A stretch of DNA of 11,304 bases, taken from NCBI GenBank assembly GCA_033791445.1, contig JASJGS010000154.1:1-11304 (forward strand), written 5' to 3'. The notes below the pieces were generated by a model, which saw nothing but the letters and a program-made list of their open reading frames with translations, was not told the origin of the DNA and did not search any database. A program made the position numbers and the translations under genes. Every line of letters starts with the position of its first letter. Positions within the stretch are counted from its first letter, which is position 1. This stretch comes from JANTGF01 sp033791445 (GTDB lineage Bacteria > Bacteroidota > Bacteroidia > Bacteroidales > VadinHA17). Positions 1-6,914 of this stretch are shown here, in pieces.

Positions 1-586
1 CTGCCAATTTCATAAATTTGTCTTGATCCGTAATAATATTTTCCCAGGTTATTTCTTTCCCAGTGTTAGCATCAAAATTCAGGAAATCATTCCAATGATT
101 TCCATGTGCTCCACCCAAATAGCTGTCAACGGTGGTGAGAATAGAAATAATATTATCATCGTTATTCTTAAGCTCAGTTTTAACCTGGATATTCCAATCC
201 TGCTCGTAGTCATCAAATTCAGAGGCTACATGTTTATAGTCCTTAATTAATGCATCGGCATATTCATCAAGGGATGCTAGAGCTGGACTATCCTCTGAAA
301 GAAAACTTCCAAGTGTGGCGTACAGATATCCATCTATTGCTTTATTCACTGAGTTTTGAACGACCTGGGGACCACTTTTTATTTGTAAATTCTGGATATC
401 GAGTTCGTAACAAAGAGAATCGGGATTGGAGCAATCACCAAATTTCTTATTGTAATTTGTCGTTTTAAACTCAATACTTTCAGGACTTGCATTCATCGAA
501 TCCTTATTTTCTTTTTTATCATTCTTACATGAATTGGCCCATAACATTGAAATCACAAAAAGAATTGAGATAAGTTTTTTAAACAT
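1..586 (-). CDS. Partial lipoprotein, DUF3298/DUF4163 (RsiV-like) family; C-terminus beyond window
   Basis: The reading frame opens at an ATG at 586 and runs uninterrupted for 195 codons to the left edge, so the C-terminal part is missing. Residues 1-20 form a short lipoprotein signal: a KK start, a hydrophobic stretch and a lipobox ending ANSC with Cys20. A Lys/Asp/Asn-rich linker follows. The region around residues 55-135 resembles the DUF4163 domain. The motif GGAHGNHW (158-165), followed by FDANTGKEITW and then ENIITD, is typical of the start of a DUF3298 domain. Proteins with this pair of domains are usually cell-envelope proteins of unknown function; in Bacillus the RsiV anti-sigma factor shares the fold and binds lysozyme. 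No sigma factor is visible here, so no such role is claimed. Two extra cysteines (52, 59) could form a disulfide. It faces away from the tRNA genes and is probably unrelated to the nitrate cluster. Family assignment is by motif recall. Confidence 0.8.
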   Translation of the reverse strand, partial: MFKKLISILFVISMLWANSCKNDKKENKDSMNASPESIEFKTTNYNKKFGDCSNPDSLCYELDIQNLQIKSGPQVVQNSVNKAIDGYLYATLGSFLSEDSPALASLDEYADALIKDYKHVASEFDDYEQDWNIQVKTELKNNDDNIISILTTVDSYLGGAHGNHWNDFLNFDANTGKEITWENIITDQDKFMKLA

Positions 587-695
587 TGAATTGTAGGCTT
601 AGAGTAAAAAATAGATCTTGTTAAATAATTGAAAGAGAATAATAATATGGAAACATAAAATTAGTTAAAAATATAATTCAATTTGATTTTTTTCT

Positions 696-703
696 TATTT
701 TTG
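696..703 (+). promoter_or_regulatory. Candidate -7 element (TATTTTTG) for the tRNA-Leu genes
   Basis: TATTTTTG matches the Bacteroidota -7 consensus TAnnTTTG exactly and is followed by CA, as is common for that element. It lies 58 bases before the first tRNA-Leu. I see no TTG at the usual distance for a -33 element, so the call rests on one short motif in AT-rich DNA. Confidence 0.4.
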
Positions 704-761
704 CAAGCCATTTGATAAAAAGTATATTATTATAGTTCTTTGATTTTGATTTAGTGTAAAG

Positions 762-845
762 GCCCAGATGGCGGAATTGGTAGACGCGCTAGTTTCAGGG
801 ACTAGTGTACGCAAGTACGTGCAGGTTCGATTCCTGTTCTGGGCA
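762..845 (+). tRNA. tRNA-Leu (anticodon CAG)
   Basis: The acceptor stem pairs GCCCAGA (762-768) with TCTGGGC (838-844), with discriminator A845. The D-arm region contains TGGCGGAATTGGTAGACGC, a standard bacterial tRNA-Leu signature. The anticodon stem CTAGT/ACTAG (789-793/801-805) encloses loop TTCAGGG with anticodon CAG at 796-798, which reads CUG. A long variable arm (GTAC-GCAA-GTAC) marks a class II tRNA, and the T-arm carries GGTTCGATTCC. CCA is not encoded (the sequence after A845 is CAG), so it must be added after transcription. A second tRNA-Leu follows 249 bases downstream. Confidence 0.97.
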
Positions 846-1094
846 CAGTGCAAACATGAAGCGTTCTTTGTTAATTGCAAGTTTTAGTACGTGCACGTCC
901 CGAAATGGCCAAAATCTTTGATTTTGTTGCCAATTCGAGGATGCTTGAAAACATTTCAAATCGAAGATTTGTTGTTTTCGGCAGTGGCAGGGCCGATAGT
1001 TAAGAAATGATCCGGTGGATCATTTTAAGGAGGAACCAGGAAAGCGGGACTGCAATTCCGCCACAAAACGTTCTTGATAATGAATAAAAATATT
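846..1094 (+). other. Hairpin-rich spacer between two tRNA-Leu genes, carrying tRNA-like fragments
   Basis: No convincing gene is present. Three inverted repeats follow one another: 907-931 (GGC+CAAAATC / GATTTTG+GCC with a two-base bulge), 948-978 (AAAACA and CAAATC arms pairing with GATTTG and TGTTTT), and 1005-1025 (AAATGATCC / GGATCATTT, loop GGT). AGTACGTGCA at 886-895 repeats 814-823 of the first tRNA. CAATTCCGCCAC at 1053-1064 is the exact reverse complement of 1101-1112 in the second tRNA. The stretch is less AT-rich than the surrounding intergenic DNA. It could be a decayed mobile or REP-like element, a remnant of tRNA duplication, or a structured spacer used in processing. Confidence 0.55.
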
Positions 1095-1180
1095 GCCCAG
1101 GTGGCGGAATTGGTAGACGCGCTAGGTTGAGGGCCTAGTGACCGTTTTTGGTCGTGCTGGTTCGATTCCAGTCCTGGGCA
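1095..1180 (+). tRNA. tRNA-Leu (anticodon GAG)
   Basis: The acceptor stem pairs GCCCAGG (1095-1101) with CCTGGGC (1173-1179), with discriminator A1180. The D-arm shares TGGCGGAATTGGTAGACGC with the upstream tRNA-Leu. The anticodon stem CTAGG/CCTAG (1122-1126/1134-1138) encloses TTGAGGG, with anticodon GAG at 1129-1131 reading CUC and CUU. The variable arm is GACC-GTTTTT-GGTC and the T-loop sequence is GGTTCGATTCC. CCA is not encoded. The gene is followed within four bases by a strong terminator, so the two tRNA genes probably form one short transcription unit. Confidence 0.97.
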
Positions 1181-1183
1181 CAG

Positions 1184-1210
1184 AAGCCGGCGAAAGAGCC
1201 GGCTTTTTTC
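1184..1210 (+). terminator. Rho-independent terminator of the tRNA-Leu pair
   Basis: A perfect 8-bp stem AAGCCGGC/GCCGGCTT (1184-1191/1198-1205) with loop GAAAGA is followed by a run of T to 1209. It begins four bases after the tRNA-Leu(GAG) discriminator base. On the opposite strand the same stem has only a very short T tail, so it may end the nap transcript less efficiently. No other clear terminator for that operon is seen in 1211-1341. Confidence 0.9.
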
Positions 1211-1341
1211 ATGTTTGGGAGTGTTTAGTCAAGATATAATTTGACACAAAAGACTTATTTATAGACACTATTAGTAAAACTTAAAAAGTGCACAAATAGA
1301 TTAGTTGACAGGATAAAAGATTTAAAATATGAAAATTGATA

Positions 1342-1689
1342 TTAAAGTTTTCCTTTAATGCTTCCCTGGTAGTTAATATCCTCAGCCTTTATTTTGTCAT
1401 CATTTAGCCAATTTGGGAGATTATTTTCTAATTCGATTTTATTTCTTTCCTTTTCCAGCTCCTCTTCAGCATATGAGTAAACCATATCTGCAGAAATAAC
1501 GTTCTTTATTTGTTGTACTTGCTTCAGTTTTCTTACCTCATCTTCAACACCTTCTCCTTCAATAGTAACGATTATCCTACCCTTATCATCATGTAGATGA
1601 TATTCACAAAAATCTACATGATGAAGCATATTTATAACTTCTTCAATGCGCTCAGGTTTAACCTGTACTACAATACTTGAGATATTCAT
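1342..1689 (-). CDS. napD: NapD, chaperone for periplasmic nitrate reductase NapA
   Basis: NapD proteins are small cytoplasmic ferredoxin-like-fold chaperones that bind the Tat signal peptide of NapA until its molybdenum cofactor is inserted. The first ~75 residues have the NapD pattern: an N-terminal MNISSIVVQV strand, a PERIEEV helix, then GRIIVTIEGEG and a helix running into a final strand around VISADMVYSY. The family is often about 80-90 residues. This protein has 115, with a highly charged C-terminal extension (about 76-115, starting EEELEKERNK) that I cannot assign. It is the last gene of the run, 63 bases after napB. In many bacteria napD sits earlier, next to or before napA. Its presence supports a Tat-exported, cofactor-loaded NapA encoded in the same operon. 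Confidence 0.9.
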   Translation of the reverse strand: MNISSIVVQVKPERIEEVINMLHHVDFCEYHLHDDKGRIIVTIEGEGVEDEVRKLKQVQQIKNVISADMVYSYAEEELEKERNKIELENNLPNWLNDDKIKAEDINYQGSIKGKL

Positions 1690-1752
1690 TTATTTATTAT
1701 TCTCAGATTTGTTATAAAAATTTCAAATGATCTTATCAAATGATTTAGTCAA

Positions 1753-2340
1753 TTATTTTACACCTTCACCTATATTTTTAGAAAGATTTGAGCTATTCTT
1801 ACTGCTTGTATTCCTAAAATCAGATTTAAAATAATTTTCAATATCAATTGTAATATTAGTCTGGGATACGTGACATTGGGTACAGTTATACCGGGCCATA
1901 TTCAATTCTGCACCCAATTCTCTGGAAATAATTTCATTTGGTTTGGCATTTGAGTAGTACAATCCTTCTTTTTGTATCATGTCAGGTCTGAAATTGGTGA
2001 AGTGAGTTTTTGGTATCTCGGTCGCTCCAATTGGTTTAGCATTTTCAGGAATATGACAACTAATGCACAAGTTATTATCAAATGTAATTGGTATAAAGGT
2101 AGTAGTTTGATGAGGTATCATTGGTGGTGCATTTTCAAAAGCTCGTTCTATCTTAGTTGATTTTCCAGCTTCAAGGTTACTATAAGATGGCATTTCAGCC
2201 AACAAATTTACATTTGAGGCCAGACCAGTAGTATCAAAACTATCATTTATCATTTCATCATTGTTCTTATTATCCATATTATTACAGGAAATAAATAGAA
2301 AAACGAACACTGTTGCAATGGTTCCTAATCTAATTACCAT
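1753..2340 (-). CDS. napB: NapB, dihaem cytochrome c subunit of periplasmic nitrate reductase (predicted lipoprotein)
   Basis: NapB is the dihaem electron-transfer subunit that hands electrons to NapA. Two haem-binding motifs are visible, CISCH (92-96) and CTQCH (153-157). The conserved segments around the distal haem ligands are also present: PPMIPH (His77) and PKTHFTNF (His113), as in canonical NapB. The order PPMIPH, CxSCH, THF, YxCxQCHVxQ follows the family closely. Instead of a plain cleavable signal peptide, the N-terminus reads as a lipoprotein signal: Arg4, a hydrophobic stretch and LFIS before Cys19, then an Asn/Asp-rich tether of about 30 residues. NapB would then be lipid-anchored rather than free in the periplasm. 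It lies 85 bases after napA. Identity as NapB is firm; the lipid anchor is inferred from a slightly imperfect lipobox (Phe at -3). Confidence 0.94.
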   Translation of the reverse strand: MVIRLGTIATVFVFLFISCNNMDNKNNDEMINDSFDTTGLASNVNLLAEMPSYSNLEAGKSTKIERAFENAPPMIPHQTTTFIPITFDNNLCISCHIPENAKPIGATEIPKTHFTNFRPDMIQKEGLYYSNAKPNEIISRELGAELNMARYNCTQCHVSQTNITIDIENYFKSDFRNTSSKNSSNLSKNIGEGVK

Positions 2341-2425
2341 AATTAAAGACTTTTACTTGTTAAATTGACTATTTCTATACATTAGTTCATCCTGCTACAC
2401 TTATCAATTGCAATAAGAACTTAAT

Positions 2426-5215
2426 TTAGGATTTATAAATCTTAACTGCACATTTCTTGAAATCAGTTTGTTTTGATATAGGACAGGTAGCATCAAGAGT
2501 TACCTTGTTAATAAGTACCTTTTCATCAAACCAGGGGACAAAGACCATGTGTCGTGGAGTTTTGTTTCTTCCGCTTGTTTCAACATGAGCACTTACTTTT
2601 CCTCTTCTTGATTCAATCCATACTAAATCTCCTCTTTTAAAACCAAATTCCTTGGCATCTCCTGGATGCATATAACACAAGGCTTCAGGAACAGCTTTAA
2701 ATAATTCCGGTACTCGCATGGTCATTGTACCACTGTGCCAATGTTCAAGAACCCTACCAGTTGATAGCCAAAAAGGATACTCCTGATCAGGCATTTCCGG
2801 AGGATCCATATAAGGCCTAAAGAAAATTTTGGCTTTATTTTTTATGCCTATGTTTTCTTTTTCCTTATCAGGCCCAACTAAATCTCCTTGCTGTAAAGAC
2901 TTGAATGCCTTCCCATAGAAAGCAAAATCACCAATATTTTCCTTCTTTGCATATGGATCATAGTTGGAATTGAATCGCCATTGAGTCTCTTTTCCTTCAA
3001 CCACAGGCCATTTCAAACCTCTTAATTTTTGGTAAGTATCAAAATCAGCATAATCATGAGCACGACCAGCCCCAAATTCCCTGTATTCCTCCCAAAGATA
3101 TTTTTGTATAAAGAAACCATAACCGTTCCATTTTTCTCCATCAGATCCTTTTACATCTCGGCTATCACCTAAAGCTTCTGTATTCTCAAACCCTTCACCA
3201 ATCGGATCTGGCCAACTAAATGACTTTGCTTTTTCATTTGCAAAGAGGACATCGTATAAGGTATCATTAGCATCATATCCCATCCTTTTAGCCTCATTAA
3301 GAACATCAGGGAGTCCTTCAGGTAGACCAGGTATTCTTTGTGCACTCCATACATCACTTAATTTAAACCTTTTCGATATTTCCACATATTGCCATAAATC
3401 AGGCATTGCATCTCCAGGTGGAGTCACCTGTTGCTTCCAATGCTGAGTTCTCCTTTCCGCATTTCCATAGGCACCCCATTTTTCAAAAATCATTGCAGCA
3501 GGTAAAACAAGATCAGAAACCTTGGCTGAAACGCCTGGATAACCATCGGTTGTAACAATAAAATTATCAGATTTTCGTGCAGCCTTAATCCAATGATTTG
3601 CATTTGCAGAACCCATAAATGGATTGCATACATTTACCCAGGCAAACTTTACTTTTCCATCCTCTAAGTCTCTCATTATTTTCACAATATGAGAACCTAC
3701 TTTAGGATTGATTGTTCCCTGTGGGACTTTCCATAATTCCTCAGAAACAGTACGATGCTCTGTATTGTTTACTACCATATCTGCTGGTAAACGATGGGAA
3801 AAAGTCCCAACTTCCCTTGCTGTACCGCATGCTGAAGGCTGTCCAGTTAGGCTGAAGGCGCCATTTCCTGGTTTTGCCTGTTTTCCAAGCAACAAATGAA
3901 CCATATATGATTGCTCATTTACCCACGTACCTCTTGTATGTTGATTCATCCCCATAGTCCAGAATGATACAATATTCCTGTTTTTGTGAATATAGTGGCT
4001 GGCCAGTAGTTTAAGCTTTACTTTAAAAGTACTTAGGTCTTCTTCCACATCTCCTTTAGCCAACACTGCGACAAAATTCAAAGTATATGGCTCAAGTGCT
4101 TTTTTAAAGTCATCGAATGAGATGGCCCAATGAGCTCCAGCCTGCTCAGTATGCTTCATTTCGAGTATGTCTCCCTCATTGTATCCAAGATATTCAAGTG
4201 TTTTACCTTCAACCTCTGTAAGTTTTTTTTCAGCTTGTTTTTTTACGGTTTCCCTTTCTTTCTCTGAAAAACTTGGATGCTCTGGTTTTCTCATTCCATA
4301 CCCTATATCAACATATCCAGTCGCAAATTGAATATACTTCTCCACAAAATCCTTATCAATACTATCAGGATTGTTATAAACTATTTCTCTTGCAATATAG
4401 TTCCATATTGCTAAATCGGTATTAGGCTTAAAAATAATCTCAACATCAGATAAATTCGAGGTCCTGTTTTTAAATGTTGTGAGATTGAAAATTTTAACAT
4501 CTTCGGAGTTTGTTAACTTTCGATCAGTTATTCGCGACCATAAAATAGGATGCATTTCCGCCATATTAGATCCCCACAATGCAAAAGTATTTGTAAGCTC
4601 AATGTCATCATAATTTCCAGAAGGTTCATCAATTCCAAAAGTTTGAATAAAACCAGCAACAGCTGATGCCATGCAATGACGTGCATTTGGATCAAGATTA
4701 TTTGACCTGAACCCTGCCTTCATTAACTTTGCCATGGCATATCCCTCCATAACAGTATATTGGCCAGAGCCAAAAACTGCAATCCCAGTGGGGCCAAGTT
4801 CTTTGAGTGTAGACTTCATCTGGATCTCCATCTCATCAAAAGCACGTTTCCAGGAAACAGGTTTGAATTTTCCCGTTTTACTAAAGTTTCCTTCTTCATC
4901 CAACCTAAGCAAGGGTTGTTTCAATCTATCGGAACCGTACATGATTTTAGCATTAAAATATCCTTTAATGCAATTCAATCCACGGTTTACTGGAGCGGCC
5001 GGATCCCCTTTTACTGCAACTATTCTGTCACTTTTTGTTGCCACCATTATTCCACAGCCAGTTCCGCAAAAACGGCAAACTGCCTTATCCCACCTCCAAC
5101 CTCCTTCTGCTTTCTCACCAGCAGCTTTTACTGATAGAGGAATGCTCATTCCAACTGCAGAGGCTGCAGCAGCAACTGCGGATTGCTTTATAAAAAAACG
5201 TCTTGAAATACTCAT
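2426..5215 (-). CDS. napA: NapA, catalytic subunit of periplasmic nitrate reductase
   Basis: NapA reduces nitrate to nitrite in the periplasm using a Mo-bis-MGD cofactor and one [4Fe-4S] cluster. Residues 4-10 (SRRFFIK) form a twin-arginine motif followed by an Ala-rich hydrophobic region, giving Tat export of the folded protein. The cluster ligands are Cys47, Cys50, Cys54 (CRFCGTGC) and Cys82 (NCIKG), with the electron-relay Lys84. Cys181 in NARHCMASAV is the molybdenum ligand that distinguishes Nap from the Asp-ligated Nar enzymes. At 929 residues it is about 100 longer than E. coli NapA, like the long NapA of Campylobacterota. The C-terminal molybdopterin dinucleotide-binding domain covers roughly the last 120 residues (STGRVLEHWHSGTMT onward). 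GGAGGA lies five bases before the ATG and supports this start. It is preceded by a 120-base gap after the octahaem gene and followed by napB and napD. Confidence 0.98.
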   Translation of the reverse strand: MSISRRFFIKQSAVAAAASAVGMSIPLSVKAAGEKAEGGWRWDKAVCRFCGTGCGIMVATKSDRIVAVKGDPAAPVNRGLNCIKGYFNAKIMYGSDRLKQPLLRLDEEGNFSKTGKFKPVSWKRAFDEMEIQMKSTLKELGPTGIAVFGSGQYTVMEGYAMAKLMKAGFRSNNLDPNARHCMASAVAGFIQTFGIDEPSGNYDDIELTNTFALWGSNMAEMHPILWSRITDRKLTNSEDVKIFNLTTFKNRTSNLSDVEIIFKPNTDLAIWNYIAREIVYNNPDSIDKDFVEKYIQFATGYVDIGYGMRKPEHPSFSEKERETVKKQAEKKLTEVEGKTLEYLGYNEGDILEMKHTEQAGAHWAISFDDFKKALEPYTLNFVAVLAKGDVEEDLSTFKVKLKLLASHYIHKNRNIVSFWTMGMNQHTRGTWVNEQSYMVHLLLGKQAKPGNGAFSLTGQPSACGTAREVGTFSHRLPADMVVNNTEHRTVSEELWKVPQGTINPKVGSHIVKIMRDLEDGKVKFAWVNVCNPFMGSANANHWIKAARKSDNFIVTTDGYPGVSAKVSDLVLPAAMIFEKWGAYGNAERRTQHWKQQVTPPGDAMPDLWQYVEISKRFKLSDVWSAQRIPGLPEGLPDVLNEAKRMGYDANDTLYDVLFANEKAKSFSWPDPIGEGFENTEALGDSRDVKGSDGEKWNGYGFFIQKYLWEEYREFGAGRAHDYADFDTYQKLRGLKWPVVEGKETQWRFNSNYDPYAKKENIGDFAFYGKAFKSLQQGDLVGPDKEKENIGIKNKAKIFFRPYMDPPEMPDQEYPFWLSTGRVLEHWHSGTMTMRVPELFKAVPEALCYMHPGDAKEFGFKRGDLVWIESRRGKVSAHVETSGRNKTPRHMVFVPWFDEKVLINKVTLDATCPISKQTDFKKCAVKIYKS

Positions 5216-5220
5216 AAATA

Positions 5221-5226
5221 TCCTCC
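5221..5226 (-). promoter_or_regulatory. Strong Shine-Dalgarno site for napA
   Basis: On the minus strand the sequence reads GGAGGA, then five bases, then the napA ATG at 5215. Most other genes in the cluster lack an obvious Shine-Dalgarno site, so this one suggests efficient independent translation of napA and fixes its start. Confidence 0.75.
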
Positions 5227-5237
5227 AATTTTTTTAA

Positions 5238-5261
5238 TACCCTGATAGCGGTAAAAGGGTA
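5238..5261 (-). promoter_or_regulatory. Inverted repeat in the napA leader
   Basis: In the minus-strand transcript TACCCT and AGGGTA can pair into a 6-bp stem around a 12-base loop, ending 12 bases upstream of the napA Shine-Dalgarno site. There is no T tract, so it is not a classic terminator. It might be an mRNA end or processing site or a weak translational control element in the longest gap of the operon. A chance repeat is also possible. Confidence 0.35.
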
Positions 5262-5335
5262 ATCCAAATTTCTTTTTATGTACTTAGCCTAAAAACATCC
5301 AAGAGAGTCAATATTAATTTATCTGTCCCTTGCTA

Positions 5336-6865
5336 TTATTCGTTAGAATATCTTTGTCTGAATGCAGCAGCGGCCTCTTTCCTTTTCTGTGCTTCTTCAG
5401 GATCAACTTTGCCGATATACCATTTATGTAGCTCGCTGTTAAGCATTTCATGAAGCATATCTTCAACTTGGTTTGCTTGATTTCTCAAACCATTTTTTCT
5501 GGCTTCCTCAATTAACTCCTCCACTTCAGGAATAAACTCAGTATACATTCTTTCTGCTACTTCAAAATTACCATGCCATTGAGTATAATCAGGTCCCATC
5601 ATAGAAGCACCCATCCTGGCTCTACGGCCCTCATGATGCCAGAGTAAAAAATACGTCCATTCAATATTTTCATCAAAATTTGCTGGAGTAAGTAATCCAG
5701 TAGATTTTAGAAGGTTCATCATTTTTAAAGCAGGTTTGCCATATTTCTCATTGTAAAGGTTTACTTGATTGTCATATTGAATATAAAAATTATCAACATA
5801 AGCCCTTGTATGACATTGCTTGCATACATTCTGCATATTCTTTCGTCGTTCCTCCCAGGTAAGGAAACCTTCAGGTAATGGTTTTCCTGTGGCTTCAGCC
5901 TTTGCAAGTGCAGCAGCATCTATTTTTTCTGATACTTTTGGCCTTAAAGTCCAACTAATCCGTTTTCCAACATCATGGGTGATTTTTTGATCAGGAGTTG
6001 CTGAAATATGACAGGTTGCACAGGTAGGTGCAGCAATATAGTCCTCTCCAACTATCCATGGATGACTATCGAGATTCATTTCTTCCCTGTGAGCATTATA
6101 GTTGATACCATGCTTTGATTCCTGATAAATCTCTGCCTGCGGATGATCTGGACCCATATGGCATTTCCCACAATTCTCAGGTTGTCTTACCTGAGCGACA
6201 GAAAAGTGATGCCTGCTATGGCAAGCTGAACAAGATCCTTTTGACCCATCCAGGTTTATCCTTCCAATTCCGGTATTTGGCCATGTTTTTGGATCAAACT
6301 TCAAGACACCATTATCATCTTTTACAGGATTTCCTTCTTCATCAGTAAGTAATTGTATCCTTGATCCATGACATTGCCAACATCCGCTTGCTGCGGCAGG
6401 ATTTGATCCATTATTAAATGCAGTATGCCCTTCAACTACTTCAGCAAGGACATTGTCTAATGAGCCCATAATCATACCGGCATCGGCATGGTGACTGTGT
6501 GTAAATTCCTCTACCTCATTAGCATGGCATCGACCACAATCTTTAGGGGTAACAATAGTAGATATGAACTGCCCTTCATGTTCAAATCCGTCAATATCCC
6601 CATCCTCGGCTTTATGACACTCCAGACAGCCAACACCTACTTCTGCATGTTTGCTTTCTTTCCATTGTTCAGAAATTACTTTACCAACACCTTTTTCTCC
6701 ATGGCAGCTAACACAATGTTTCGTGCCAGAATCCATTATAGGTGTAGGCTTATAATTTGGCATTTGTCTTTGCGTTTCTTTCCATAAGGCGATGAGCAAT
6801 ACTACAAGGAATACAATGCTAAGTACTCCAATAATATTTCTTTTGGTGGTTAAATTTGTTGACAT
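5336..6865 (-). CDS. Membrane-anchored octahaem cytochrome c of the hydroxylamine oxidoreductase (HAO) family
   Basis: Eight CxxCH motifs start at residues 51, 80, 110, 162, 212, 232, 282 and 348. Residues 10-28 form one hydrophobic segment with no good cleavage site, so the protein is probably anchored in the inner membrane with its haems in the periplasm. From recall, the stretches CSACHSRHHFS, CGKCHMGPDH, KHG and APTCATCH line up with the HAO of Nitrosomonas. Asp240-His241 match the HAO active-site Asp-His pair. All motifs are CxxCH, unlike NrfA or octahaem nitrite reductases with a CxxCK site. HAO relatives in nitrate ammonifiers of the Campylobacterota and in anammox bacteria are thought to reduce nitrite; others oxidise hydroxylamine. 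The cross-linking tyrosine that favours oxidation cannot be placed with certainty (Tyr427 is a candidate). It lies between cytochrome b and napA, so it may accept electrons from the Rieske protein, pass them to NapAB, reduce nitrite, or combine these roles. Confidence 0.92.
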   Translation of the reverse strand: MSTNLTTKRNIIGVLSIVFLVVLLIALWKETQRQMPNYKPTPIMDSGTKHCVSCHGEKGVGKVISEQWKESKHAEVGVGCLECHKAEDGDIDGFEHEGQFISTIVTPKDCGRCHANEVEEFTHSHHADAGMIMGSLDNVLAEVVEGHTAFNNGSNPAAASGCWQCHGSRIQLLTDEEGNPVKDDNGVLKFDPKTWPNTGIGRINLDGSKGSCSACHSRHHFSVAQVRQPENCGKCHMGPDHPQAEIYQESKHGINYNAHREEMNLDSHPWIVGEDYIAAPTCATCHISATPDQKITHDVGKRISWTLRPKVSEKIDAAALAKAEATGKPLPEGFLTWEERRKNMQNVCKQCHTRAYVDNFYIQYDNQVNLYNEKYGKPALKMMNLLKSTGLLTPANFDENIEWTYFLLWHHEGRRARMGASMMGPDYTQWHGNFEVAERMYTEFIPEVEELIEEARKNGLRNQANQVEDMLHEMLNSELHKWYIGKVDPEEAQKRKEAAAAFRQRYSNE

Positions 6866-6914
6866 GGTTATAAATATTTAGTGTTTTATTGATTTAGATG
6901 ATTTTTAGGTGGGA

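Noticed and set aside
23..468. Two open frames on the plus strand (23-250 and 250-468)
   Set aside because: They lie opposite the minus-strand lipoprotein frame (1-586), which has a lipobox and recognisable DUF3298 motifs. The plus-strand translations have no family features.
695..880. Minus-strand frame of 61 codons across the first tRNA
   Set aside because: It runs through the reverse complement of tRNA-Leu(CAG), and its sequence is explained by the tRNA.
1715..1745. Short direct repeat TCAAATGAT in the napB-napD gap
   Set aside because: Two copies of a 9-base AT-rich word in a 63-base gap are too little evidence for an operator or element.
4734..5237. Long plus-strand frame of 167 codons opposite the start of napA
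   Set aside because: The opposite strand encodes the Tat signal, the [4Fe-4S] motif and the Mo-ligand region of NapA. The plus-strand product has no recognisable features.
5336..6865. Possibility that the octahaem protein is NrfA or an octahaem nitrite reductase
   Set aside because: NrfA has five haems and a CxxCK or equivalent catalytic site, and octahaem nitrite reductases also use CxxCK. All eight sites here are CxxCH and the sequence around haems 5-7 follows HAO.
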